Of a stretch of DNA of 64,000 nucleotides, positions 25,504 through 33,351 are shown piece by piece. Each line of letters begins with the position of its first letter. The first letter of the stretch is position 1. A model generated the notes under the pieces. It saw only the letters and a list, made by a program, of their open reading frames with translations, made no database searches and was not told the DNA's origin. The stretch lies in contig JBBIMW010000006.1 in assembly GCA_037444185.1 (NCBI GenBank), positions 1-64,000 of the forward strand. Direction: 5' to 3'. This stretch comes from JAILZP01 sp037444185 (GTDB lineage Bacteria > Bacillota > Desulfotomaculia > Desulfotomaculales > Desulfocucumaceae). The position numbers and the translations under genes are program-made.

Positions 25504-26526
25504 TCAGTGGAACACTGTCTCCGCCCCCCCGGAACCAGTGCCCCGGAACCGCTCAACAGATGGCGGCACATGAGCCTGGCCTGCAAAACCGGCCCTTTCC
25601 ATGGCCTCTTTCAGTATGCCGGCGGATCGTCTGAAGGCCGCCTCCTCCTCCCCGGACATGGGAACGGCCAATGTCCTCACCCTCCCGGTGCGGTTCACCA
25701 AGGCGGGAAGGCTAAGACATACTTCCCGCAGCCCGTACTCACCGTCCATCAGTCCGGACACCGTGAGAATGGAGTTCTCGTCCCGGAGGATGCTTTCACA
25801 TATTCTTCTCACCGCCAGACCTATGGCGTAACAAGTGGCGCCCTTGCGCTCTATTATTTCGTATCCTGCCCGCCTGACCCGGCGGGAAATGTCCTCCCTG
25901 TCCAGTCCGGAAACACCGTGCGTACGGCAGAAATCCTCCACCCCGACACCGGCGATATTGGCCAGGCTCCAGAGTGGAACCTCGCTGTCTCCGTGCTCCC
26001 CCACCACATAGGCGTGTATATTCCTGGCCTCCACCCGGCACTTTTCCCCGATCAGGTAGCGGAACCGGGAACTGTCAAGCACAGTCCCGGACCCCAGCAC
26101 CCGCCCGGGAGGCAAACCAGTGATTTTCAAGGCGGCATATGTGAGAATATCCACCGGATTCGACACCATAATCAATACTGAATCCCCTTCGGGGTTGATT
26201 ATTCCCGGCAGAGCCTCCTGCAGCACCCCGAGGTTTTTATTTATCAGGTCCAGCCTGGTTTCCCCGGGCTTCTGGCCGGCCCCGGCGCAAAAAACTATAA
26301 TATCGGCGTCGTAACATTCTCCATAATCCCCGGCATATATTTTCACGGGGCTAACGAAGGAGGCCCCGTGGGCCAAGTCCATGGCCTCACCTTCGGCCTT
26401 GTCCCTGTCGGTGTCCACCAGCACCAGCTCACTTGCCAGCCCGCTGATCATCAGGGCGTACGCCGAGGCCGATCCCACCGACCCGGCCCCCACCACGGCT
26501 ATTTTTCTCTTATCTTCATTCAACAT
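25504..26526 (-). CDS. ldh: L-lactate dehydrogenase
   Basis: This NAD-dependent LDH/MDH-superfamily enzyme has the Rossmann motif VVGAGSVGSASAYALM near residue 11. The loop GAGQKPGETRLDL has Gln at the specificity position, which favours lactate over malate. The catalytic His lies in VVGEHGDSEVPLW. Length is 340, about 25 residues more than usual because of a tail after the last helix. It interconverts pyruvate and L-lactate in the cytoplasm. It is divergent from the deacetylase gene and has its own downstream terminator. Confidence 0.92.
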   Translation of the reverse strand: MLNEDKRKIAVVGAGSVGSASAYALMISGLASELVLVDTDRDKAEGEAMDLAHGASFVSPVKIYAGDYGECYDADIIVFCAGAGQKPGETRLDLINKNLGVLQEALPGIINPEGDSVLIMVSNPVDILTYAALKITGLPPGRVLGSGTVLDSSRFRYLIGEKCRVEARNIHAYVVGEHGDSEVPLWSLANIAGVGVEDFCRTHGVSGLDREDISRRVRRAGYEIIERKGATCYAIGLAVRRICESILRDENSILTVSGLMDGEYGLREVCLSLPALVNRTGRVRTLAVPMSGEEEAAFRRSAGILKEAMERAGFAGQAHVPPSVERFRGTGSGGAETVFH

Positions 26527-26626
26527 CGGATTATCCTCCGGAGCGGTTTTTTTTATTGTTTGCTATTTTTTTATTTATATAAACATTTGTCGCCTTCTTT
26601 TTATTAAGAATGCATTATTATATTGA

Positions 26627-26672
26627 TAAGAACAAAATCGCCCTGACGGGCGGCTGGAATCCGGAATCCGCG
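26627..26672 (+). repeat. Short copy C of the dispersed leader repeat
   Basis: AAGAACAAAATCGCCCTGACGGGCGGCTGGAATCC-type sequence matches the 5' third of the repeats at 35268 and 50729. Its CGCCC / GGGCG hairpin is kept while the loop differs. It lies 24 bases upstream of, and in the same direction as, the deacetylase gene. Confidence 0.6.
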
Positions 26673-26695
26673 GACAGCAACAAAGGGGCATAGTC

Positions 26696-27607
26696 ATGAA
26701 GGCTTCCAAAATAACAGCAACAGTTATCATATCATTGATATTAAGCCTTTTGACGACACTTTCGGGATGCGCCGGGCAGGGGGAAAACGGCCCGGCCGGC
26801 GGCAGCGCCGAAGCGTGGTATAATTTCCAGCCGGCTGACAAGTCAGTTGATATAAAACATCAAACACCTGCGCCCGAAGATTTCCCGGTCCCCGGTCCCG
26901 GGCCGGAACCTCCGGCCATGGAGCCGGAAAAACAGCCCCGGAACACAAAGGTGGCTTATCTCACCTTCGACGACGGGCCCAATTCCCACTACACCGAAAG
27001 AATACTGGACATACTGCAATCTAAAAAAGTAAAGGCCACCTTCTTCGTGGTGGGGGAAAATGTACTGCTGAACCCAGGCGTACTGCAGCGCACACTGGCC
27101 GGCGGGCACGGCGTGGCCAACCACACCTTCAGTCATGACTATAATGCCATATACAAATCACCGGAGGCCTTTTTAGCCGATCTGGACAAAAACAACCAAA
27201 TAATCATGAAATACACCGGCAGGCCGGCCATGCTGTTCAGGGCGCCCGGCGGCCCGGATAAGCTGGACAAGCATTTTGCCGCCAAACTCAAGGAGAGGGG
27301 TTACATTTCTGTGGGCTGGAACATAACCGCCATGGACAGCGACCCCAGGGGCACCACCAGTACCCAGGTTTACAACAACATATTGTCCGGGCTGGAAAAG
27401 GTGGAACGGCTGAACCTGACGCCGATAATACTGATGCACGACGGAACCCAGCTGGCCACCGCCGAGGCAAGGCCCGGCAGTCCGCTGGCCGCCTATATCC
27501 AGAACAGGGAGGCCACCGCCGGGGCCCTGCCGGAAGTTATCGACCTTTTTAAGTCCCGGGGCTACACCTTCGTGGTGGTGGACGAAAACACCCCGCGGCC
27601 CTGGTAG
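26696..27607 (+). CDS. Polysaccharide deacetylase lipoprotein (NodB domain)
   Basis: This 303-residue protein has a signal peptide with lipobox LSGC, then about 55 Pro-rich residues and a carbohydrate-esterase-4 domain. The motifs are in order: TFDDGPNSHYT (catalytic base and metal Asp), NHTFSHDYN (metal His pair), LFRAPGGPD, an SVGWNITAMDSDPRG segment, and LMHDG. It most likely removes acetyl groups from peptidoglycan or another cell-wall polysaccharide outside the cell. Translation starts at ATG 26696; the AAAGGGG site is reasonable. Confidence 0.9.
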   Translation: MKASKITATVIISLILSLLTTLSGCAGQGENGPAGGSAEAWYNFQPADKSVDIKHQTPAPEDFPVPGPGPEPPAMEPEKQPRNTKVAYLTFDDGPNSHYTERILDILQSKKVKATFFVVGENVLLNPGVLQRTLAGGHGVANHTFSHDYNAIYKSPEAFLADLDKNNQIIMKYTGRPAMLFRAPGGPDKLDKHFAAKLKERGYISVGWNITAMDSDPRGTTSTQVYNNILSGLEKVERLNLTPIILMHDGTQLATAEARPGSPLAAYIQNREATAGALPEVIDLFKSRGYTFVVVDENTPRPW

Positions 27608-27651
27608 GGCTTTTCACCGTTAGGGATTGAACAATCCCCCTATCGCACCGC

Positions 27652-27798
27652 TCACCCGCCTCCCCCCCCGGCGATCAGTGCCAGGAAGCCGGCCACCACC
27701 GAGGCTATGGTCCATTCCTGGGGCAGTCCGGCCAACAGGCCGAATATAATCAGTCCCAGCCCCGCCAGTCTGAGAAGATTTTTTACAGTACGGCTCAA
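27652..27798 (-). CDS. 48-residue two-helix membrane protein, coupled to rimI
   Basis: Start TTG 27798 follows GGAGGGATGGATT and overlaps the rimI stop as TTGA. The product reads MSRTVKNLLRLAGLGLIIFG, then LLAGLPQEWT and a second hydrophobic stretch IASVVAGFLALIAG, ending in five Gly. Two short membrane helices with a positive N-terminus make this a credible small membrane protein. No function is known to me. It is the last gene of the long moa-tsa run. Confidence 0.7.
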   Translation of the reverse strand: MSRTVKNLLRLAGLGLIIFGLLAGLPQEWTIASVVAGFLALIAGGGGG

Positions 27799-28361
27799 AA
27801 TCCATCCCTCCCGAAAAAATGTATAAAAGGACGGTTTGCAGGGAACCGTGGTCCCCCGGATCCGTCACCGTTGGCCGGGTATAATTTCAGCCCCATGATC
27901 AATGCATCCTCGCCATTGTCCGAGTAATACCCCCGCCGCAGGCCCCTGTCCGCGAACCCAGCGGACCTGTAGAGATTCCTGGCAATATGGTTGGAAACCC
28001 TTACCTCCAGAGTAACCATCGCCGCCCCGGACACCGCCGCCCTGGCCAGCAACTCCATGATCAGCGCCCGCCCGACGCCCCTGCCCCTGAAATCCGGATG
28101 CACCGCCACATTGGTAATATGGGCTTCATCCAGCACCGCCCACATACCGGCGTAACCCACCACTCTTTTATTGGCCAGGGCGACAATATAAAAAGCCAGG
28201 TCGTTTTCCTCAACCTCGAACATAAAGGCCTGTCGTGACCAGGGGATGGGAAAGCTTTCCCTCTCTATGGCCAGCACCTGTTCCAGGTGTTCCGGAAGCA
28301 TTAACGAAAACCGCAGTCTAAGCGCATACCCCCGGCCGCCTATGGATGATTCAGTCGCCAT
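27795..28361 (-). CDS. rimI: Ribosomal-protein-alanine N-acetyltransferase
   Basis: This 188-residue GNAT protein has the RimI pattern: the MLPEHLEQVLAIERESFPIPWSRQAF start, AHITNVAVHPDFRGRGVGRALIMELL (acetyl-CoA loop), and VRVSNHIARNLYRSAGFADRGLRRGYYSDNGEDALIMGL. RimI acetylates the N-terminal alanine of ribosomal protein S18, and the gene commonly sits with tsaB and tsaE. A tail of about 25 residues beyond the usual end (after LIMGLKL) is unusual. It overlaps tsaB by 22 bases. Confidence 0.9.
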   Translation of the reverse strand: MATESSIGGRGYALRLRFSLMLPEHLEQVLAIERESFPIPWSRQAFMFEVEENDLAFYIVALANKRVVGYAGMWAVLDEAHITNVAVHPDFRGRGVGRALIMELLARAAVSGAAMVTLEVRVSNHIARNLYRSAGFADRGLRRGYYSDNGEDALIMGLKLYPANGDGSGGPRFPANRPFIHFFGRDGF

Positions 28362-29044
28362 TTTGTCTCAGCCTCCGGCAGGCGTACATAGTCAGGTAAA
28401 AGTTTCAAGGGGTCCGCCCCCTCGCCCCTTTCCAGCTTAATCCGGCCCAGATCGGCCACCGATGACCCCTTGGAAATCCTAATGGCCACCGGAGCGAAAA
28501 ACACTCTGACCCCCAGCAGTTCAACAAAACTGTTCCCATATTCCTCCACCCCATCCCCCAGGAAGACAACCCCCCTGTCAGGCCACCTGCGGAGCAGTGA
28601 GGCCAAGTCCCAGGGATTAAGGGCCACGGGGCCGGCAAGTATTTTCAGGTTCCCGTCCGCACCGTCATACACGGCTGTATATACCTCGTTTTTTCTGGCG
28701 TTCAGCACCGGGCAGATCAGATTTGCCAACCCGGCCAGGGGATGGGCCAGGGCATCCAGGGTATTCACCCCCACTATGGACACCCCCCAGACCTGGGCCA
28801 GGGTTTTGGCGGTAGTCATGCCTATCCTGATCCCGGTAAAGGACCCGGGACCCGAGGACACGGCTATTCCGCCCACATCCGCGGGACTTAAGCCGGCCTC
28901 TTCGATGACTGCCTTAATCATGGGCAGGAGATGACCGGAATGGGTCCTCCTGTTATTAACCATGCGTTCGGCCAGCACCCTCTCCCTGTGCATCACCGCC
29001 ACACCTGCCACCGGGGTGGCAGACTCAATCCCCAGCACGTACAA
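28340..29044 (-). CDS. tsaB: tRNA t6A37 biosynthesis protein TsaB
   Basis: This 234-residue ASKHA-fold protein begins VLGIESATPVAGVAVM and contains the YeaZ/TsaB signature GGIAVSSGPGSFTGIRIGMTTAKTLA. TsaB forms the TsaBDE complex that transfers the threonylcarbamoyl group to A37 of ANN-decoding tRNAs. It overlaps tsaE by 20 bases and rimI by 22. tsaD is not in the window. Confidence 0.93.
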   Translation of the reverse strand: MYVLGIESATPVAGVAVMHRERVLAERMVNNRRTHSGHLLPMIKAVIEEAGLSPADVGGIAVSSGPGSFTGIRIGMTTAKTLAQVWGVSIVGVNTLDALAHPLAGLANLICPVLNARKNEVYTAVYDGADGNLKILAGPVALNPWDLASLLRRWPDRGVVFLGDGVEEYGNSFVELLGVRVFFAPVAIRISKGSSVADLGRIKLERGEGADPLKLLPDYVRLPEAETKWRLNHP

Positions 29045-29501
29045 TCCCGTTCAACTCCTCCAGCAGCCGCCGGTATCTCTCACCATTGGGAACAAATACA
29101 ATCTCCCGGTCATCTCCCCCGCTGCGCGAAATGTTTATGTCCATCCTTTCCCCGGGCAAAACACCGGCCACCAGATCTCCCCACTCCACCAATGTGACCC
29201 CCGGACCGTAAAAATATTCTTCGTATCCCAGATCGGCCATTTCCTCCGGCCCGCCCAGCCTGTACACATCCATGTGGCAAAAGGGAATCCTGCCCTGGTA
29301 TTCGTTAATCAGGGTAAAGGTGGGGCTAGCCACCCTGCCCGCGATGCCCAGTCCCGCCGCCACACCCCTGGCAAAAACGGTTTTGCCGCTTCCCAGTTCT
29401 CCATTGAGGTTGTACAGATCACCCGGACCGGCCAGACCGCCCAGGGCCTTGCCAATCCGGAAAGTATCCTCCGGGGACCGGCTCACCACATGCAGCAACA
29501 C
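29025..29501 (-). CDS. tsaE: tRNA t6A37 biosynthesis ATPase TsaE
   Basis: This P-loop protein of about 158 residues has Walker A GELGSGKTVFARG, a switch-like SPTFTLINEYQG, and Walker-B-like HMDVYRL followed by EYFYGPGVTLVEWGD. It is the ATPase of the TsaBDE complex. The GTG at 29501, one base after the stop of the preceding MoaD-like gene, is chosen. An in-frame TTG at 29534 would overlap that gene by 32 bases. Confidence 0.9.
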   Translation of the reverse strand: MLLHVVSRSPEDTFRIGKALGGLAGPGDLYNLNGELGSGKTVFARGVAAGLGIAGRVASPTFTLINEYQGRIPFCHMDVYRLGGPEEMADLGYEEYFYGPGVTLVEWGDLVAGVLPGERMDINISRSGGDDREIVFVPNGERYRRLLEELNGIVRAGD

Positions 29502-29502
29502 T

Positions 29503-29811
29503 TTATTTCGCACCCCCCCCTGCGGCACTGACAATACCCAGTATTACCCTGTAGGGGCCCGGTGTTCCCGGGGGTACGAAGGCTATCCGGTCTCCCGGCC
29601 GCACAATCCGGTCCGTACGGCCGGCAACCCCATTGACAAAAACGGTCTCGATCCCGTCCTGGGGCACCCCCAGCCTTACGGCCAATTCCATGGCGGTGCA
29701 TTCTTCCTCCAGATCTACATAAAAGGGAAAGGGCAAACCTTTGCGGTCAAACAACTCCTTGATGAAGGAAAACCCCCGCACCTCCACCTTTTTTCCGCCT
29801 TTTACAGACAT
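29503..29811 (-). CDS. MoaD/ThiS-family beta-grasp protein (second copy)
   Basis: This 102-residue protein has the ubiquitin-like MoaD/ThiS pattern: ECTAMELAVRLGV, then ETVFVNGVAGRTDRIVRPGDRIAFVPPGTPGPYR. Unlike canonical MoaD or ThiS it does not end in Gly-Gly but continues to SAAGGGAK. Either the activated tail differs, proteolysis exposes GG, or it is not a sulfur carrier. It sits directly after the E1-like gene, suggesting a matched E1 and carrier pair. Link to tungsten/molybdenum cofactor sulfur transfer is inferred from the operon. Confidence 0.78.
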   Translation of the reverse strand: MSVKGGKKVEVRGFSFIKELFDRKGLPFPFYVDLEEECTAMELAVRLGVPQDGIETVFVNGVAGRTDRIVRPGDRIAFVPPGTPGPYRVILGIVSAAGGGAK

Positions 29812-29819
29812 ATTTCAAC

Positions 29820-30575
29820 TCACCCCCCATTTCCGCAGGAAGGACACGCCGGATCCCTTTCCAGACCCGCCTCCATGAAAGAGGCGGTCAGGGCGTCGTA
29901 GGTCAAAAGCCTCCCCAGCAGCAATTCCCCCAACCCCAACAGGTATTTCACCGCCTCGCAGGCCTGCAGGGCGCCGATTACTCCCGGCACCGATCCCAGC
30001 ACCCCCAGGGTGGAACAGTCCGGAACCCCGCTCCGGGGCTCGCCACGGTAGAGGCACCTGAAACACGGCCCCTTGCCCGGCATTACGAACATCACTTGGC
30101 CGATATAGGCCAGCACCCCTCCGTAAACAAAGGGTCTGCCCAGCTTGACGCAGGCGTCGTTCAATATAAACCGGGTCTCAAAATTATCCGTGCAATCAAT
30201 CACCAGATCATACTGAGAAATAATCTGAAGGGCGTTTTCCCCGTTCAGCCGCCGCAGGTCGGCGCCAACCCTCAGTTCCGGGTTCATGTGAATAAGTTTG
30301 TCCCTGCCGGACTCGGCCTTGTACCTTCCCAGGTCCGGTGTGCCGTGCAGTATCTGCCTCTGCAGGTTTGACACCTCAACCCGGTCTCCGTCCAGAAGAT
30401 CGATCCTGCCCACTCCGGCGGCGGCCAGATAAAAAGCGGCCGGCGAGCCCAGCCCGCCCGCCCCCACCAGCAGCACGGCGGATTTTAAAAGCCTGGCCTG
30501 CCCCTCCATTCCAAATCCGGCCAGCAGAATGTTACGCCTGTACCTCTCCTCCTGTTCCCTGGTAAGCACATACAC
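29820..30575 (-). CDS. moeB: HesA/MoeB/ThiF-type E1-like adenylyltransferase
   Basis: This 251-residue protein has ATP-binding VLLVGAGGLGSPAAFYLAAAGVG near residue 33, the Arg-finger-like LNRQ-type segment (EVSNLQRQILH), and DLVIDCTDNFETRFILND. The zinc Cys pairs are CFRCLYRG and CPSCGNGG, and the candidate catalytic Cys lies in PDCSTLGVLGS. It adenylates the C-terminus of a MoaD- or ThiS-like carrier. Given its moa neighbours, MoeB is the best call, but ThiF/HesA specificity cannot be excluded. Confidence 0.85.
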   Translation of the reverse strand: MYVLTREQEERYRRNILLAGFGMEGQARLLKSAVLLVGAGGLGSPAAFYLAAAGVGRIDLLDGDRVEVSNLQRQILHGTPDLGRYKAESGRDKLIHMNPELRVGADLRRLNGENALQIISQYDLVIDCTDNFETRFILNDACVKLGRPFVYGGVLAYIGQVMFVMPGKGPCFRCLYRGEPRSGVPDCSTLGVLGSVPGVIGALQACEAVKYLLGLGELLLGRLLTYDALTASFMEAGLERDPACPSCGNGG

Positions 30576-30585
30576 ACCCCCACTT

Positions 30586-30607
30586 GGTACCGGGTACCTA
30601 AGTTATT
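30586..30607. repeat. GGTACCTAAGTTATT repeat, single copy
   Basis: The 15-mer GGTACCTAAGTTATT, preceded by GGTACCG, occurs in the moeB-MOSC spacer. The same 15-mer occurs three times at 47826-47871. Confidence 0.7.
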
Positions 30608-30626
30608 GCCGCCTGCGGCGGCAGTA

Positions 30627-31061
30627 TCACCGCTCCAGAACAATAGGGTCGCCCTCCCGCACCGGCCCGCCCCTTATTACCCTGGCAAAAATACCCTCCC
30701 TGGGCATCACACAGTCTCCGGCCTGGTGGTATATGGCGCACCGGTCATGACACTCCTTGCCGATCTGGGTGACCTCCAGCAGGGATTCAGGGCCTACCCT
30801 GAGCCTTGCGCCCAGGGGCAGGCCCACCAAATCAACGCCCTCGGTGGTGAGGTTCTCGGCAAAATCCCCGGGCCCCACATCCAGGCCCATATCCCTCATC
30901 TTGCCTATGCTCTCCACGGCCAGCAGGCTGACCTGCCGGTGCCAGCCGCCGGCGTGGGCGTCACCCTCCAGGCCCTGTTCCTCCACCAGCACGCCCCGGC
31001 CTGCGTTCTTCTTCCGCATACCCTTCCGGGGGCTAGTGCAGACAGCCACTATTCTACCCAC
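30627..31061 (-). CDS. MOSC-domain protein
   Basis: This 144-residue single-domain MOSC protein begins AVCTSPRKGMRKKNAGRGVLVEEQGLEGDAHAG. It contains the metal-sulfur-carrier Cys in GKECHDRCAIYHQAGDCVMPREGIFARVIRGG. MOSC domains handle activated sulfur for molybdenum or tungsten cofactor maturation. It overlaps moaC by 13 bases and precedes moeB in the same run, so a role in cofactor sulfuration or delivery to AOR-type enzymes is likely. Confidence 0.87.
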   Translation of the reverse strand: MGRIVAVCTSPRKGMRKKNAGRGVLVEEQGLEGDAHAGGWHRQVSLLAVESIGKMRDMGLDVGPGDFAENLTTEGVDLVGLPLGARLRVGPESLLEVTQIGKECHDRCAIYHQAGDCVMPREGIFARVIRGGPVREGDPIVLER

Positions 31062-31555
31062 GGCTCCTCACCTTCCCTTGTATAAATGCCGCTCTTGCCA
31101 CCGGTCTTTTCCACCAGGCGGATATTGTTTATAACCATGCCCCGGTCCATGGACTTGCACATGTCGTAAATGGTGAGGGCCGCCACAGCGACGGCCGTCA
31201 GCGCCTCCATCTCCACCCCGGTCCTGCCGGTGGTGCGCACCCGGGACTCAATCAGTACCGTGCCGGGGAACCGCAGCAGGAAGTTCACGCCCGCCCCGGT
31301 CAGCCCGATGGGGTGGGCCATGGGGATGAGACTGCCGGTCTCCTTGGCCGCCATTATTCCAGCCACCCTGGCCACCCCCAGCACATCCCCCTTTGCGGCC
31401 CCGCCAGTCCTGATCGCTTCCAGGGTTTCCGGCCTCATCAATACTTCAGCCCTGGCCACCGCCTCCCTGGAGGTCTCTTCCTTGTCGCTTACATCCACCA
31501 TCCTGGCCCTGCCCCGGGAGTCGAAATGGGTCAAATCGCCTCCGGTTGTTTTCAA
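31049..31555 (-). CDS. moaC: Cyclic pyranopterin monophosphate synthase MoaC
   Basis: This 168-residue protein contains all MoaC signatures: HFDSRGRARMVDVSDKEETSREAVARA, KGDVLGVARVAGIMAAKETGSLIPMAHPI, and RTGVEMEALTAVAVAALTIYDMCKSMDRGM with the catalytic Lys/Asp. It completes conversion of the MoaA product to cyclic pyranopterin monophosphate. The TTG start at 31555 follows GGAGG within the moaA 3' end region. Confidence 0.95.
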   Translation of the reverse strand: MKTTGGDLTHFDSRGRARMVDVSDKEETSREAVARAEVLMRPETLEAIRTGGAAKGDVLGVARVAGIMAAKETGSLIPMAHPIGLTGAGVNFLLRFPGTVLIESRVRTTGRTGVEMEALTAVAVAALTIYDMCKSMDRGMVINNIRLVEKTGGKSGIYTREGEEPWVE

Positions 31556-31560
31556 CAGTC

Positions 31561-32541
31561 TCAGCCTCCGATTTGCGACATAATTCTTTTCCCGCCGCTC
31601 CTGCCCTCATTAATACTGTGACGGCCCGGCTTTTTCCCGGCGGCCTGCCAGAACAGTGCGGTCAGTTCGGACATATCGGCCCCCCGGCGCAGGGGTGTTT
31701 TGACGTCGATCTCCCGGCCGCTGTGCAGGCACGGCCTGATCATGCCCTCGGCGGTCAGCCTCAGCCGGTTGCAGCTGTGGCAAAAGTGATCGCTTACGGC
31801 GCTGATAAAGCCGATGGTCCCGGGGGCGCCGGAAAGCCTGTAATACTTTGCCGGGCCGCTCCCGTCGGGCCTGCGGGCCTCCAGCAGGCCCCCCAGGCCA
31901 GTCTCGATTGTTTTTCTGATCTCCGGGGCCGGCATATGCCTGTCCATGATCCAGCCGCCGGAGGCCCCCACCGGCATCAGCTCGATGAAACGCGCGTGCA
32001 GGGGAAAATTCAGGGTCAGGGCGGCCAAATCATTGATTTCGTGGTCATTAAAGCCCTTCATCACCACCGTGTTCAGTTTTACCGGGTGCAAACCCAAATC
32101 CAGGGCCGCCTCCACCCCCTTCCAGGCCTGCTCCAGATCCCCGCCTCCGGTGATAAATCTAAACAAACCGGGATCCAAAGTATCCAGGCTGATATTTACC
32201 CTACGCAGCCCGGCCTCCTTTAATTCGCCGCCCAATGCAGACAGCAGCAGGCCGTTGGTGGTGAGGGCGATATCGTCTATCCCCGGCACCGCTCCAATGG
32301 CAGCCACCAGATCCGGTATTCCTTTGCGGACCAGGGGCTCACCGCCGGTAAGCCTTACTTTTTTAATCCCCGCCAGGGCAGCCGCCCTGATCAGTTTCAC
32401 TATCTCCTCATTTCTCAGTATTTCCAGGTGGGGAACCAAGTTTACGCCGCCCCCGGGCATGCAGTAAATGCATCTCAGGTTGCAGCGATCGGTCACGGAT
32501 ACGCGCAGATAATTTATTTCCCTTTGGTAAAAATCCTGCAT
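31561..32541 (-). CDS. moaA: GTP 3',8-cyclase MoaA
   Basis: This radical-SAM enzyme of 326 residues from ATG 32541 (after GGAAAGGGG) has the N-terminal cluster motif CNLRCIYCMPGGG, TGGEPLVRKG, and a C-terminal second cluster CHSCNRLRLTAEGMIRPCLHS. It ends in Gly-Gly, which is required for activity in known MoaA. It makes the first committed intermediate of molybdopterin from GTP. The frame runs further upstream but without a ribosome site. Confidence 0.95.
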   Translation of the reverse strand: MQDFYQREINYLRVSVTDRCNLRCIYCMPGGGVNLVPHLEILRNEEIVKLIRAAALAGIKKVRLTGGEPLVRKGIPDLVAAIGAVPGIDDIALTTNGLLLSALGGELKEAGLRRVNISLDTLDPGLFRFITGGGDLEQAWKGVEAALDLGLHPVKLNTVVMKGFNDHEINDLAALTLNFPLHARFIELMPVGASGGWIMDRHMPAPEIRKTIETGLGGLLEARRPDGSGPAKYYRLSGAPGTIGFISAVSDHFCHSCNRLRLTAEGMIRPCLHSGREIDVKTPLRRGADMSELTALFWQAAGKKPGRHSINEGRSGGKRIMSQIGG

Positions 32542-32638
32542 AACAATACCCCTTTCCAGGTTCCCCGGCCGGACCGGCCCACGGCCAGATTCAATATGCT
32601 TATCATAACATATCGGTGGCATAAAAAATTATAATTAT

Positions 32639-32983
32639 TTACAAATTTTCGTACAGGTGGAGAACCATATCCCGGGCGGCGTCCCGCAGTTTCTGGTATT
32701 TGACCAGCAGTGCCCTGGCCTCCCCGGTGAGACCGGTCCCGCCTCCGGCATCCCCCCCCACCCTGGTGCTGACCAGCTTTATGTTCAGCCTTTTTTCTGC
32801 CAGCCGTATTTTTCCCCAAGCCGCCCGGTATGACATCCCCATTTCGGAGGCGGCCCCGGCTATGGAACCGGTCCGGCCGATTCGCAGCAAAAGGCTGTAC
32901 AGCCCCTCTCCGAACACGGCGCCTTCTTTCTCCAGCCAAACCTTGCAACCGGGCCTGAAAGCGGAAAATGCCGACATTTTCAA
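32639..32983 (-). CDS. ModE-type winged-helix regulator (DNA-binding domain only)
   Basis: This 114-residue protein matches the LysR-like N-terminal domain of ModE: GLYSLLLRIGRTGSIAGAASEMGMSYRAAWGKIRLAEKRL, then VSTRVGGDAGGGTGLTGEARALL. The molybdate-binding MOP domains are missing, so metal sensing would need another mode. It overlaps moaD as ATGA and precedes moaA by about 97 bases. It probably controls this cofactor cluster or a transporter elsewhere. Confidence 0.87.
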   Translation of the reverse strand: MKMSAFSAFRPGCKVWLEKEGAVFGEGLYSLLLRIGRTGSIAGAASEMGMSYRAAWGKIRLAEKRLNIKLVSTRVGGDAGGGTGLTGEARALLVKYQKLRDAARDMVLHLYENL

Positions 32984-33219
32984 CCTCCCCCCACGGGAGG
33001 GAAAAAGGACACCCGGTCCCCGGCCTTTAGTGGTCGATCCATGCCTGAATGAATGCCGTTGACAAGAATAGTAAATACCTGCTCCTCGGGTATGTTGAGC
33101 ATTTTTAAAAGCCCCCTTGTATTAACGCCCTCCGGAGCTTCCACCGCCAAGGGCTTGCCGAAGGTCGCCCCAGGGATTGATTTTTCCAGTCCGCCGAAAA
33201 CCCTTACTTCCAGTATCAC
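32980..33219 (-). CDS. moaD: MoaD/ThiS-family sulfur carrier
   Basis: This 79-residue beta-grasp protein contains LLKMLNIPEEQVFTILVNGIHSGMDRPLKAGDRVSFFPPVGGG. The C-terminal Gly-Gly(-Gly) is the activated tail that carries sulfur to cyclic pyranopterin. The start follows GGGGGTGA. It lies 42 bases downstream of a structured RNA element and overlaps the ModE-like gene. Confidence 0.87.
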   Translation of the reverse strand: MILEVRVFGGLEKSIPGATFGKPLAVEAPEGVNTRGLLKMLNIPEEQVFTILVNGIHSGMDRPLKAGDRVSFFPPVGGG

Positions 33220-33237
33220 TCATTCACCCCCGGTCGG

Positions 33238-33342
33238 CAGGCGCCGTTATTATTCCGGCGGGCGCCTGGGAGGCTGTACCCGGCTATGCCTGTTTGATGT
33301 CGCATAAACGAGTTTTACAGCACTCCCCAAGGCGCCCGCCGG
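33238..33342 (-). ncRNA. Structured RNA between aor and moaD with two exclusive folds
   Basis: In fold 1, perfect 13-bp arms CCGGCGGGCGCCT (33255-33267) and AGGCGCCCGCCGG (33330-33342) enclose nested pairings GGGAG/CTCCC, CTGTA/TACAG and TATGC/GCATA, giving an 88-base hairpin with small internal loops. In fold 2, GGCGCCTG (33261-33268) instead pairs with CAGGCGCC (33238-33245), just ahead of the moaD ribosome site. No T run follows. A translation-level switch or a processing hairpin is possible. Similarity to a molybdenum/tungsten-cofactor riboswitch could not be tested. Confidence 0.6.
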
Positions 33343-33351
33343 CTGCGGCGA

